Below are positions 10,168 to 22,057 of a stretch of 64,000 nt of DNA, piece after piece. The stretch spans positions 25,920,358 to 25,984,357 of the forward strand of contig OY744609.1 of NCBI GenBank assembly GCA_963556255.1, given 5' to 3'. The position numbers were made by a program, and so were the translations under genes. The notes below the pieces were generated by a model that saw only the letters and a program-made list of their open reading frames with translations, was not told the origin of the DNA and did not search any database. Position 1 is the first letter of the stretch, and each line of letters opens with the position of its first letter. The DNA is from Allolobophora icterica. Taxonomy: Eukaryota > Annelida > Clitellata > Crassiclitellata > Lumbricidae.

Positions 10168-12690
10168 TTCAATTCAATTCACTTCAACTTTATTGATCCG
10201 AATTCAATACAAAAGTACAGTAGGCACCAATCGGAATGTAAAAACATTCGGGATACAATAGGAAAGCCCAAAAGGGACATAGGTCCCGCTTTATTAGGGC
10301 TGCCTATTTATTACATAGTAATAAGATGGCACCAAAAAAGAAAAAGAAAAATGATGGGGACAAAAACCAGGCCCTGAAAATACTGTCCTTGAGGTATAGT
10401 ATGAATGAAAAGTAAAGGACTAGTTGAAAATACAAGAAAATGCAAACAAACAAAACAAACAAAAAACCGAAAAGAAAATGCATCAGGTGATCAGCATGGC
10501 TCAGCCGATCACCTATTACTGTAAACAGGATTACAGAAAAGAACTTAGTAAAATAAAAACACACAAAATAAGCACATCCCAATCAAGAGAATTAAATGTA
10601 TGCTTACTTAACTAGTCAAGTCCATGTCAACAAACATGAACTTACAAAAATTAGTTATATCAATGTGCGCACAATTAATTGCCAACTGTGCCAAGCGCAA
10701 TCATTTTAAACATAGAAACTGTCGTAGCATTTTTTTAAATAGTGATAAACATGGCACCAAACGGATGTCCAGAGGAAGTGAATTCCATATTGATGGGCCA
10801 GTTAGTTTAATTGCAAATGCTCTTGTGTTTGTCCTAGCAAAGGGGCTGTAGAAGCCAGCTTGGGATCTGGTATAATGAGGATGACGACCAATATGCTTCA
10901 TAAAATAGTTATCAAAGACAGATGGTAACAGGTTACGTTCATATCTAAACATAAAGATAGAGATTAGAAATTTGTTTATAGAGTCAAGTTTTAATATATT
11001 CAAACTAGAAAAACAGCATTCAGTATTTTCTATACCATAAAGGTTCTTAGAAATGACTCTGACTGCACGTCGTTGCAAGACAAACAAACATTTCAGTCGT
11101 GAGTAATAATTAGAGGCCCAGACAGGGTTACAATAAGTTAAGTAGGGGTAAATGAGTGAATAATATAGGCTGAGTAAGATGTTTAGGGGCATAATATTAC
11201 GGATACGATACATTATCCCAATACTTTTGGAAATTTTACTAGAGATATGGTGTATGTGGACTTTCCAGGTTAAGTGGCTATCAATGTAAACACCTAGGAA
11301 TTTACAGGAGTTCACTTGAACTATCTGCTGATTGTTGATACAAATATTTATGTTTACATTAGGAATAGGTTTCCTATGTGAGCAGAACAGAATGAAGTTG
11401 GTTTTGCTTAAATTTAAGGAGAGTCTGTTTGATTGGAACCAATCAGCCACTGATGTGAGTTCAGTGTTAATATAATCTATCAGGGTATTAAGCGACTTAT
11501 GAGATGCAAAGACGTTCGTATCATCTGCAAATAGTATAAAATGGAGCAATTTGGATGAGTTTGGGAGGTCATTTATATATAGGAGAAATAGTAGGGGGCC
11601 CAAAATGGAGCCCTGTGGAACCCCGTATTGGAGCATCGTAATTTTGGAGAGTGCTCCATTACATAAAACCTGTTGTTGTCTATTGTTCAGGTAACTTATG
11701 AACCAAGATAGTGACAACCCACGTATCCCATAAAGTTGTAGCTTTTTTTATTAAAATCGAGTGAGTTACCGAATCAAAAGCCTTGGCTAGGTCTAGGAAA
11801 ATACCAATTGAAAACTGGTTGTCATCAATAGATTGTGAGATTCTATCTTGAAGATCGGTTAGTGCCATTGATGTGGATAATCCAGTTCGGAAACCAAATT
11901 GATTATCATTTATAATATTCATTTTGTCGGTGTAGTTATAAAGTCTATCATACACCAGCTTTTCAAAGTATTTTGAAAAAAAAGGAAGAATTGATATTGG
12001 TCGGTAGTTGCTGACATTCATTTTATCACCTGCCTTAAAGATTGGAATAACTTTTGCTAATTTGATACCATCTGGGACTATACCAGCATTGAAAGAACAG
12101 TTTATGATTTCAGATAGAAAAGAAGCAACAATGTGTATAGCAGGATTGGCCAAAAACGGGTCTATACCATCATATCCAGAGCTGTGTGTTGCTTTGAGAG
12201 ATTTTGATATTGTAATAATTTCTTCAATAGAAGTTGGGAATAATACAGATGTGTCAGGTGGGGGTGGGTTGTTTATAAAATTCTCAAAGGGTATTTTGGG
12301 TAGTGGTATATTAGCAGCCAACGACCGACCAATGCCTGTGAAAAAGTTATTAAATTCACTGGCCATAAGGACAGGGTCATTAATCATGAGTCCATCAATT
12401 TTAATATGTTCAATTAGCTGTTTAAGGCTGCCTTTACCAATCAGTGACCGGACAATGCTCCAGGTTTTTTTATGTTATGTCTGCATTCATCAAATTTATC
12501 GATATAATATTGTTGTTCCATTTTATTTTTTATTTGTTTAAACTTATTTCTATATCTGGCAAATTTTTGCTTATTAACTTCCGAGGGGTCTTTTAGAAGC
12601 TTTAGGTATAATTTGGTTTTCCTTTTGCATGATTTTAGTAATCCAGGCGTCATCCAGGGCTGGACTGGAACATTATGTCTCTTAGTAGTT
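10168..12690 (-). mobile_element. LINE with nearly complete reverse transcriptase
   Basis: Minus-strand reverse transcriptase of the CR1/Jockey group. In order: TWSIVRSLIG near 12460, IPIFKAGDKMNVSNYRPISI near 12030, FLDLAKAFDSV near 11780, YGVPQGSILGPLLFLLYIND near 11610 and LFADDTN (11520) with the catalytic Asp pair intact. The C-terminal thumb/connection region runs to 10701. Frameshifts are at about 12.4 kb and 11.7 kb. The endonuclease domain is missing, so it is 5' truncated. The 3' UTR ends near 10168 with a TTTATTGATCC-like segment as seen on the plus strand. Best preserved LINE in the window. Confidence 0.85.
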
Positions 12691-12792
12691 GTTGTAATTA
12701 TGTCTCTTAGTAGTTGATGTAATTCTGGGAAATATATATATAATTATATATATATATAATTATATATATATCTATATACATATATATATATT
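12675..12792. repeat. Short direct repeat and TA-rich tract
   Basis: TGTCTCTTAGTAGTTG occurs twice in direct repeat (12678 and 12702), followed by TATATAATTATATA sequence to about 12790. Confidence 0.7.
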
Positions 12793-13128
12793 GGAATATC
12801 TATGCTATCCAAGGTGCCACGTGTGCCCAACAATGCCCCGATGAGGGCAGAGAGGGTAAGAATGTGAGTACGAACAGCCCGAGAAAAGGAATAGCCAGAT
12901 AGTAAGTGTATAACGGATCCTTTGGCATATACCGTCTTCCAAAGTTTGGACAAGTGGCCCTTATACAGCACTTATTCGAGCTGAACGAACAGGAGACTGG
13001 AAGCTCCACCTCTGGTGGGTGACTCAGTGAGGCAAATGATTTCACTTTTCCATGCTGCAGGACATCTTCAGTACGCCAAATCTGCCATGTTGAACTTGCA
13101 ACAGATGGAAGCCTTAGTGCAAACCATG

Positions 13129-13431
13129 CTTTTGGCACATCATGATCTAATGACGGCCATTTTGGACGCCATCTTGGATTTTGAAAAGAGCTACAGGGGA
13201 TTGACGGGGACTTTTAGTATGCTATTCTACTCATGCTCTTAAACCTATCCTGAAAATTCAGCTTGTTATGACCTATTTTCCGCTTTTGGCACATTATGAT
13301 CTAATGACGGCCATTTTGGACGCCATCTTGGATTTCGGAAAGAGCTCCAGAGGGATTGTCGGGGACTTTAAGTATGTTATTTTACTCATATTCCTAGACC
13401 TATCCTGAAAAATTCAGCTTGTTATGAGAAA
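13129..13431. repeat. 153-bp tandem duplication
   Basis: Two adjacent copies starting at 13129 and 13282. They share CTAATGACGGCCATTTTGGA, GGGACTTT and CCTGAAAA...TTCAGCTTGTTATGA, and have diverged by a modest number of substitutions. Confidence 0.85.
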
Positions 13432-13995
13432 TTTCCATCTTATAACAATGTACACTAATGCTCTTGGCCTATGGGATCGGCGAAAATGCTTATCGGCCGA
13501 CATGATTACGTCATAACTCTTGATCCATTGTCTTGATCACGTGGATCCTACCAAAAATAGAAAGTGTTAGCAATGCAGATCACGTGGAAAAATATGGTGC
13601 TTTTGTCCGACTGTCCGCTTGATCTTGCTAAGGGACCTCACTAATTGGTGTTATCCGCAAATAGAGCAAAAATCATAGTGAGTGAAACATTCGGGAGGTC
13701 ATTAATGTAAACCAAGAAGAGTAGGGGGCCAAGATTGGACCCTTGTGGTACTCCATACTTAATTTCTTTTAATTCTGAGAGAATACCGTAACAGCAGACG
13801 CCTTGTTGTCGACCAGAAAAGTAGCTACTGAACCAGCTCAACTGGACGCCTCTTACTCCATAATTCTCTTGCTTTTTTTAAAAAGAGAATGACATGATTT
13901 ACAGTGTCGAATGCTTTTGTTAAATCTAGGAATAAGCCTACTGAGTACTCGTTATTTTCAAAGGCGTTAGAAATTTTATCCTGTACACTTAATAG

Positions 13996-14905
13996 CAGAC
14001 TTGTTGTCCTCGAGACCAAGGTCTTGGTCTCAAGTGCACTCGAGTTCGTTTTTGAAAGTCCTGGTCTTGGTCTTGGTCTTGAGACCAAAAGTCTTGGTCT
14101 TGGTCTTGAGGTTCAAGGTCTTAGTCTTGGTCTTGAGGTTCAAAATCTTGGTCTTGGTCTCGCAAGCCCAAGACCAAGACCGGCTGTCAATATGAACAGC
14201 CATTTAACAAAACTCAAGAATTTAAAAATTTATCAAGCCTGTTTGCATCATAGCTTACGACAAATACCTACAGACGGATGCAAGTCTTGTTGGCCAGGAA
14301 AGCCCATCGGCAGCAGCAACTAAGTTATGCTGTGTCTGGAAGCCCTGCCGAGACTTTTTCTGAACCCAGACGGTCTGATAAACCATGGGAAGATTTCAAA
14401 AAGGCTCACGATTAACATTTACATTTACATGCACTGCTTGCATGAAAAGCTACTGTGTGTGCCAGCGACTTCAGCACCTGTAGAACGTATTTTTTCACAT
14501 GGCGGAATTTAATGAGGCCCTACAAGGCACATCTTGGTCAGAAAATTCTGAGCGAATTGTTTTTATAAAATACAAAAGGCAACTGGAATAACATTTTGCG
14601 CGAAGGACTTTTGTAAATACGAATTCGAAATTTTCTGCAGTCTGCATGTAAAGTTAATTTGCCTGAATAAAATAAAAGACTCATGTTTTCATTAAAATAG
14701 CGAGTAATCCGACTTGACAATTTTTTTGTAAGGAAGAGAAGTCTTGGGCTGAATGTGATTTTTTTGGGTCTTGGTCTCGGTCTTGGTCTTGAGGTTCAAA
14801 GTCCTTCTCTTGGTCTTGGTCTCGAGGTTAAAAGTCTTGGTCTTGGTCTCGAGGTTAAAAGTCTTGGTCTTGGTCTTGAGGTTTAAGGTCTTGACAACAA
14901 GACTG
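13996..14905 (+). mobile_element. hAT element, family II copy 1
   Basis: 910 bp, ends CAGACTTGTTGTC and (inverted) CAGTCTTGTTGTC, with a perfect 8-bp duplication CTTAATAG (13988-13995, 14906-14913). Both subterminal regions are dense arrays of GGTCTT/AAGACC units. The interior encodes a hAT C-terminal dimerisation segment (see next entry), which confirms the superfamily. It interrupts the LINE reverse transcriptase between the blocks FMSLLS and VQDKIS. Confidence 0.93.
14330..14600 (+). pseudogene. hAT transposase C-terminal remnant
   Basis: Plus-strand reading includes LLCVPATSAPVERIFSHGGI, the hallmark hATC block (P-A-S-x-x-x-E-R-x-F-S), followed after stops by GQKILSEL-like sequence. The rest of the transposase (BED finger, RNase H core) is absent, so this copy could move only with an enzyme supplied elsewhere. 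Confidence 0.85.
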
Positions 14906-16639
14906 CTTAATAGCGACATGAATGGGGATCGCCCACGTTGAAATCCATGTTGGTCATGGAATAAAATATCGGATTTTTCAATAAAGTTATAGAGTCTATT
15001 ATACATTAATTTTTCGTAAAACTTCGAGAAATATGGAAGAATAGAAACAGGCTTATAGTTGGTTATATCGTCCTTTTCTCCTTTTTTATAGTTTGGGACT
15101 GTCTTTGCTATTTTTTAAGATCGGGGGACTACACCCGTAGAAAGAGCAATTAATTATTTATGATAATACAAGAGCTATTTTGGTTATATGAGCGTTCGCA
15201 ATGCAGGAGTCAATTCCATCGATTCCTTTGCTATGAAAGGGACGAATAGAGCTACATATATCCAATATCTCCTCTGGAGACGTTAAGTTGAGGACAAACG
15301 AGTTAGGTAGGGGTGGCATTAAGTATCTCGTTAAGGTAAATTTGGACTGCGGTACATTCGCAACAAGAGAGTGCGCGATGCTCGTGAAATAAGTATTAAA
15401 TTTATTGGCCATGATTGACGGATCTTCCACTTTGTTGCCACTTATTCTAAGTGAGTCGATTCTTTTCTCCTGCTCCCCATCACTAGTATGGACTCCACGT
15501 CATTTTCAGATTACCACTATATTTACAGAATTTGGTTGAGTAATAATTCTTTTCCGCCTTAATCCTGATCGTTTTAAACTTGTTTCGGTATGTGATGAAT
15601 CTATTTTTTTTGGCTGGAGTTGGATTTTTTTTTAGATATTTTAAGTAGAGTGCAGATTTCTTCTTGCAAGCCTTAAGTAGGTCTTAAGTCATCCAGGGGT
15701 AGTTACTGTGCGAACGTCGGTTTTTTTCTTTAGGGTTAGTGGGAATGCCGCATTATAAATATCTGTATATTTCCCCATAAATAAGTCATATGCTCTATCC
15801 GCCTCTCCATTGGTACGAGTCTAAAACGGGAGACCAGTCGACTTCGGATAGTGACTTACTGAAGGCCTCCTTCCTCTCATTATTGGCAATTCTATAATCA
15901 TTAAATGAGGAGGATAAACGTCTAGGCATCTCTATGTCGAACCTCGAATCCATGTCGAATCAGGTAAATGGTCAGATGTATATCGGCAGCAATTATCATA
16001 GAGTCTATTAACTTGGGCCATGCATTTGTGTAAATATTATCTATCAGAGTCAGAGTAGAAGAGTAGGTAGTGATTCGGGTAGGTCTAGTCATGACGGGTA
16101 AGAAGTGATGAGCTGCATGGTGTTGTAGAAGGAGTTAGTTCCTGTGTGGTTGGCCATCTTCAGTAGGTCCACATTAAAATCTCGTAATAATATCACATCC
16201 CTACCTTTTACAGCAGTCACAGTTAGGAGTTGCTCAATCTCAGTATTAAATTCCTCCAAACTCTGACCACGGGGTCTATAAATGACTCGAACTGTGCAAG
16301 TGCCTTTTTAACATTGCATTTGCATCAACAAGCATTCAAAGTTTTAGGTGTAAAGTAAATTTGGAGAGGTTGAGTAGCTTGCACGGGGTACCTTCCCTAA
16401 TCAGTATCCCCACTCCTCCTCCTCGTCCCGTGGTTCTTGCATTATAATCGAAGTAGTAGCCCGGGATCCTGACGGAATCTTCTCTGAGTTTTTCTATACA
16501 TGTTTCAGTTAGGGCCAGTAAAGTAATAGGGGCCTGAGTAAGTAAGTCATGGATATCTGGCAATTTATACTGTAAGCTTCTGCAATTAATACGCATTGTA
16601 GCGAGTAGGTGAGAATTGAATTCGACAGAAACTTGGCAT

Positions 16640-17290
16640 TTACTGTGTTATGGGTAAGGTAACTACTGTCCCACGTTCCATCAGAACAGTAATTAAGATC
16701 AGGCTCAAGCCCAGTGTTACTGAGTAGGGTACGGCTATCATACTCCTCGGGAAATACATCAATTTTTTATGCATGCTTGCTTTGACTAGAGGAGCAATGT
16801 CTAATATCGCACCAGTCGTACAATTTAGGATGTCATCATTATTAACAATACAGTTAAACGGGAGGGATGACATTGTACAGCCGTCGCACAATCATGAATC
16901 GTAGTCTAGTATAGATTTCAATATTGGGTCATTATCGGTAATGGAAGGCACCTCATCACATGCAGTGCACTTAAGTCTGTAGACAGTTTCGCTATAGCAG
17001 TGTAGAGATTGTTTACGTGTACAAACAAGCCTCCAGGTGATGTGAAAAGACAGGTGAGTATGCAAAGTTGGGTGCACAACACATTATAGTCAAGCAAAAT
17101 TCAACTGGGTCAATTCTATCGTAGACACAATCATATAGGCCTAAAGCTAGCCTCAGCGCAACAACAGAAGATACATATTTATAGCACTCGGTTGAATACG
17201 TGGCATCGACCGCAGTGTAAATATAAAGTAAACAATAACTAAATTAAATCCACGAGAAGCCTAAGATAGGCTTACCGCACTAGATGGCAT
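16640..17290 (-). other. Possible LINE 5' region
   Basis: Minus-strand frames at 16640-16891 and 16892-17077 follow directly upstream of the LINE endonuclease. The second has a Cys-containing segment (YRLKCTACDE). This may be the LINE's 5' region or ORF1, but I cannot confirm it. Confidence 0.3.
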
Positions 17291-17755
17291 GGAATGTACC
17301 GAGTTGCAGGCGATGCTGCGATCATTGTATCTAAATATTTATAAAGCGCCTCTCACAGTGTTCGCTAATCAGAGGCATGGGCGCCGACTCTGCGAGGCCC
17401 GTGAGTGCCCAGCTCCACCAAAAATAGGCCATGCGAGGCTCGCCTATACCTGGGCACCACCAGAAATCAGTCCGCAAAGAGAAAACGTCCACGAACTTAT
17501 TGAAGACACTCTCAATGACGGGTGTGAGGCGCGCGATGAGCAGCTCCGTAACCCTATCGTCTCGTAGTGCGTCCCAGTAGGACCTCGACTTTGAGTCCCT
17601 TTTTCGACATTATTTTCGAAATTTTTGGAGTTTAAACTGCGTTGTATTTGCGTAGAATAAACACCCCTAGTTTAATGATAGTCCGTTGCGTTTCGGCTAT
17701 GTTCAGAGACTTATGTGGTTCAGAAGACGTGTAGTCTGTGTTAGAACCACTGCAA
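17291..17755. other. Unannotated
   Basis: No feature identified. An open plus-strand frame (17289-17567) has no recognisable similarity. Confidence 0.3.
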
Positions 17756-17759
17756 ATTT

Positions 17760-18430
17760 ACGTCGAACGCCGAATAGCCCAATTTTCCTAACTTCTTTTT
17801 AAAAGCTGTGATAGTGTCCACTGAGACAGTACTATCATCCAAACCATTTCACAGGTCTGTAACTCTTGCACTGAAGAATTTTTGCCATAATGTTCCAATC
17901 GGCCTCTTAAATAATTAAATTTTATACCTGTGTCCTCGAGTTGCCTTTCTTTAGTTCTAATTCAAAGAACCTCTCCAACTGCAATGCTTCCTTTCCAATG
18001 ATAATCTTACAAGCTTCGATTAGATGCCCTCTGCTCCTCCTCTCAAATGTTGTTAGTCCACTCCTTTTCAACCTTTCTTCATAACTCAAATCCCTTTAGC
18101 CCAAATCATTTTTGTAGCTCTTCTTTGCACTTTCTCCAGTTTTGCCTTGTCCTGTTTCAGGTGTGGATACCTGGATACAGTATTCCAACTGTGGCCTAAC
18201 CAGCGATTTGTACAACCTCAGTATTGTATCTTTGTCTCTGGTGACTATTGTCCGTCTTATCATACCTAAAGTTGAGTTAGCCTTTTTTGATGCTTCAGCA
18301 CATTGCCTTGAAGGTTTTGAACTCTTGTGCATAATCATTCCCAATTCCCTTTCTTCCCAACTCACTTTCAATACCTTACCTCCAATTTCAGCAGCTCGTA
18401 AAGATAGACTTTGGATCCCTTGCCAAGAAA
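17760..18430 (-). mobile_element. LINE reverse-transcriptase C-terminal fragment
   Basis: Minus strand: SWEERELGMIMHKSSKPSRQ, NSTLGMIRRTIVTRDKDTIL, LYKSLVRPQLEYC, then YEERLKRSGLTTFERRSRG and a block near 17950 typical of CR1-group 3' coding ends. Frameshifted near 18110. Confidence 0.8.
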
Positions 18431-18434
18431 TACC

Positions 18435-18985
18435 CTCATTTTACCTTCCTAGTTTCAGTCCGAGACTTAGGAGTCACCTTAGACCTTTTCTGCAGGAGCT
18501 TACATTTGTTCAACATATTAATCTCCTCTGCCGCAGCTGTTACTACCAGCTGCGACAGCTCAGGGTCATATCTCGTCCCCCTCTCCTAGTTCAGCATCTA
18601 CACTTGTCCATGCTTTTGTGGTCTCCCGCCTAGATTATTGTAGCGCCGTAGATAATGGGCTCCCAACCTGCCGATTGAGGTGCCTCAATCGGGTCCTGCG
18701 CACGGCTGCCCGGCTGGTGGGTGGCATCTCCAAGTTTGGCCGGGTCTCGGAGTACATGTGGGAGATGCTCCACTGGCTTCCCTACCCGAAGCGCATTGCT
18801 TATCGAGTCTCTGCTTTGGTTCGGCGGTGCCTTGAGGGCTTGGCTCCCCCTTACCTCCGGGAAATTTGCTGCTCCGGCGTCGTGGTTCACTTCCCTCTGC
18901 AGCGCAGGCTGAGCTCCTTGTACCCCGCACACGGACTTCTATCCGACAACACCGTGCCTTCGCTGCATGTTCAACATGTTCGGCC
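18435..18985 (+). mobile_element. LINE reverse-transcriptase C-terminal fragment
   Basis: Plus strand: LTFVQHINLLCRSCYYQLRQ, then in the next frame VVSRLDYCSAVDNGLP, LRTAARLVGG, MLHWLPYPKRIAYRVSAL and RRCLEGLAPPYL. A different LINE subfamily from the neighbour it faces head to head. Confidence 0.8.
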
Positions 18986-19139
18986 TAACAGGGGCCCCCA
19001 CACATGAGGGGCCCCCACACATGCAACAGAAAGAGTTTTCAATATTTTATTATTATTGTTATTTCTTAAGTCTAATATTAAAAATTAGCAAAAAACTGAG
19101 AACAAATTTTTCGAAACTACTCATTTTAATAAACATAAA

Positions 19140-19272
19140 CATAGTCGTAGACTCTGGGGGGCCGAGACGCGTGCCCGCCCCCCAATAATTGAGATGAACT
19201 GTACACCCAATGCAACAAATGTAGAATAAATAACCAACTCCCCCCATTATTTTGGACAAGTTTACGCCAGTG
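19140..19272. mobile_element. hAT-like MITE, family VI copy 2
   Basis: 133-bp internally deleted version of the element at 3676-4385 in inverse orientation. Ends CATAGTCGTAGACTCTGG and (inverted) CACTGGCGTAAACTTGTCC; perfect 8-bp duplication AACATAAA (19132-19139, 19273-19280). Confidence 0.88.
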
Positions 19273-19612
19273 AACATAAATACACAACTTTCGCACAAGT
19301 GCATTTGGGCCCCTATTGCAGTTGCCATTATCAGGCAGATTCATCTCAAAATTAGCCAGAAATACTAGTAAGACCTATTTTTACTGGCTTATTCAAACAT
19401 TTACTACCTGACCGGAACTCAATGCTAAGTGACGTATTATAGAATGACGTTATTTGTGTACACCCTACAGTATATTTTTATTTTCTGTATTGTGGTAGGC
19501 CTGCAATTGTAATATTCTTTTACCTCGAGTCACTTTAACATTGTTAAACCGTGGAAGATGTATACTTTAACACTAGACTGGATAATAATAAGACCTACTG
19601 ATATTGTACAAA

Positions 19613-19945
19613 AAGAAAGAAGGCACGAATTTATAATAAACGAATTTTGATTCGTTGAATATTACAAGTTTTGTGTCCTTTTGTTGTGATTCTGTGTAGT
19701 TGGGGCCCCCACAGTTTTACTGAACATTTGTTGATCCGGCCCTGGACACCCTGATAACTTGATTATTTCGTAGCGCTAACCACGTTACGCTGGTGAGGTA
19801 ATATCTAATCATACAACTAACACGAGCGAGCTCGAGAGCTTGATCCGATACAGAAATAAGCTGCAAGATTCACACTTAGTCGATGAAACTCAAATCGAAA
19901 GAAACCTCGCTAAGAATAGGTAGAACTAGAACCCAGCCAAGAATT
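19613..19945. repeat. Dispersed repeat unit, copy 1
   Basis: About 333 bp nearly identical to 22114-22443, starting AGAAGGCACGAATTTATAAT and ending CAAGAATTACGT. It includes GTTGATCCGGCCCTG, which looks like a hAT-type terminus (CAGGGCCGGATC inverted). Ends of the unit have no clear inverted repeats. Confidence 0.7.
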
Positions 19946-20089
19946 ACGTCGTTTATCAGTTCTCACTTTATCCTAACCTTGCATTGGTCAAATTGAAACG
20001 ATACAGAAACTAACCTCACCAAAAAACCAATCTGTTCTGAAAGTAGATGAATATGAGTGTCACCACTTTACCCGTCACTCTGTATAGCA

Positions 20090-20190
20090 GCACAGCTTCA
20101 GCGACCGTCGACCTTTTCGTCTTCAAGGGATCGAACCCTGTCCCTTCGTTCCACTCGTCGGCCTTACACGGCCTCTTCAACTCGATAAGT
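20090..20190 (-). mobile_element. Possible tRNA-derived SINE head
   Basis: Minus strand contains a B-box-like GGGTTCGATCCC, 50-60 bp after a weak A-box-like region. No body or tail identified. Confidence 0.3.
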
Positions 20191-20418
20191 GAAAGCTGAT
20201 ATCGATACGACAAGAATTTCTAGTGAATTTCTAGTGAGCACGACGACCTTGGTCGTTTTCACAACATTTCTGGGTAAATAGGCCTTCTGACTTCTTTCTT
20301 TCTTCTGAACGAACGAGCGCAAATCTGAGGGAACTTTCCGCTACCAATCCCATAGCGCACCCACACAAACAAACCGCGTCGTGTCTAAAACTAAACTAAA
20401 TGCTTGTGTCCTAATTCG

Positions 20419-21518
20419 CAGTCTTGTTGTCAAGACCTTAAACCTCAAGACCAAGACCAAGACCAAGACCTTGAACCTCAAGACCAAGACCAAGACCAAG
20501 ACCTTGAACCTCAAGACCAAGACCAAGACCAAGACCTTGAACCTCGAGACCAAGACCAAGACCAAGACCTCGAACCTCAAGACCAAGACCAAGACCAAGA
20601 CCCAAAAAAATCACAGTTGTATCCAGACTTCTATTCCTTACTAAAAATTGTCCAGTCGAAATACTCGTTATTTTAATGAAAACACGAGTTTTTTCTTTTA
20701 TTCAAGCAAAACAACTCTAAATGGAGACTGCAGAGAATTCCAAATTCGTATTTACAAAGTCCTTCATGCTAAATGTTATTCCAAATGCCTGTTGAATCTA
20801 AAAAAAACAATTTGCTCAGAATTTTCTGAATAAGAATTTTCTGAATAAGAATTTTCTGAATAAGAATTTTCTGAATAAGAATTTTCTGAATAAGAATTTT
20901 CTGAATAAGAATTTTCTGAATAAGAATTTTCTGAATAAGAATTTTCTGAATAAGAATTTTCTGAATAAGAATTTTCTGAATAAGAATTTTCTGAATAAGA
21001 ATTTTCTGAATAAGAATTTTCTGTGGGCCTCATAAAAATTCTGCCATGTGAAAAAACACGGTCTACAAGTGCTGAAATCGCTAGCACACAAAGCAGCTTT
21101 TCAAGAACCGGATGTAGGCCTAAATGTACAAATTAATCGTGAGTCTGTTTTGAAATCATTCCATGGTAAATAACCGGAAGTCAAAATAATTGTCCAAAAC
21201 AACAGTGAAGCCTCACTCACACCGTGTAAATACTAAAGCAAGAACTGTATGAGTAATTATTGGATAATTTTTTAAAATTCTTGTCGTTTGTTAAAATTAA
21301 TGGCTGTTCAAATTGACAAAAGTCTTGGTCTTGGTCTTGCCAAACCAAGACCAAGACTTTGAACCTCAAGACCAAGACCAAGACCAAGACCTTGAACCTC
21401 AAGACCAAGACCAAGACCAAGACCTTTGGTCTCAAGACCAAGACCAAGACCAAGACTTTTAAAAACGAACTCGAGCGCACTCGAGACCAAGACCTTGGTC
21501 TCGAGGACAACAACACTG
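20419..21518 (-). mobile_element. hAT element, family II copy 2
   Basis: 1100 bp, ends CAGTCTTGTTGTC and (inverted) CAGTGTTGTTGTC, perfect 8-bp duplication CTAATTCG (20411-20418, 21519-21526). Subterminal AAGACC arrays as in copy 1, opposite orientation. The minus strand encodes a degraded hATC block (ISALVDRVFSHGRIFMRP) at about 21020-21080, immediately followed by a 15-bp tandem repeat array. Confidence 0.93.
20816..21023. repeat. 15-bp tandem array (AATAAGAATTTTCTG)n
   Basis: About 14 almost perfect copies inside the hAT transposase remnant, between the MRP codons and the segment SEQIVFF. Copy 1 of the element has a single CAGAAAATTCTG at the corresponding place, so the array arose by local expansion. 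It stays open in frame on the minus strand (repeating S-Y-S-E-N). Confidence 0.95.
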
Positions 21519-22057
21519 CTAATTCGTCACATTATTATTAGTTGAGGTTAGGTTTTTCGGGGGAGTTACTAGTCACACCTCAGTTATCCCAAAATCCTTA
21601 GAATCTTTTATAACCTGCTGGAAGGGAATATAATCATCTTTTAGAGGAGTAGAGAAAGGGCTTTTAAAACGGACTCCCTGTAATTCGGACCATGACGGTA
21701 TCTAGAATTCTAGACTCTAGTTGTTTTTATATGGACCTAGTCTTTTCCGTATTCTGCATTCGACCAGGACACAACACCTGGTACAGAACTATTTATAGTT
21801 TTGTATAAATGTTCATAAAAGAAAGTGTATTTTTGAAAAAATACCCATAGTGGTATTTGCATGGACTCTATCGACTTAACATGTCGAGTTTTTAAGTATT
21901 AGATTTATTGCATATTTTTTATTGAAAAATGCCCGATCGCTCAATAACACGCAGTCCGTCGATAGTAGGTGTTATGGCCAAACAACCATGTTATGTGTAA
22001 TACGGACTACTTCATGAGTGTGTAATACGGACCTGGGACATATTGCACACTTGTAGG

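Larger units (their letters stand above)
13635..16610 (-). mobile_element. LINE relic with endonuclease and RT, split by hAT
   Basis: Minus strand, 5' to 3': an AP-endonuclease start (NCRSLQYKLPDIHDLL, LLALTETCIEKL, GRGGGVGILI) at 16336-16596; an N-terminal RT block (SKGIDGIDSCIANAHITKIA) at 15158-15430; DQHGFQRGRSPFMSLLS at about 14920; then a 910-bp hAT insertion; then FLDLTKAFDTVNHV at 13900, YGVPQGSNLGPLLFLVYIND and a degraded FADN at 13641. Same group as the LINE at 10168-12690 but older. Ends at the catalytic block, so the 3' end is missing. Confidence 0.8.

Noticed and set aside
20341..21516. Frames repeating LVLVLRFK, KTKTLNLK or DQDQDLEP
   Set aside because: They are six-base AAGACC arrays in the subterminal regions of a hAT element, not protein-coding.
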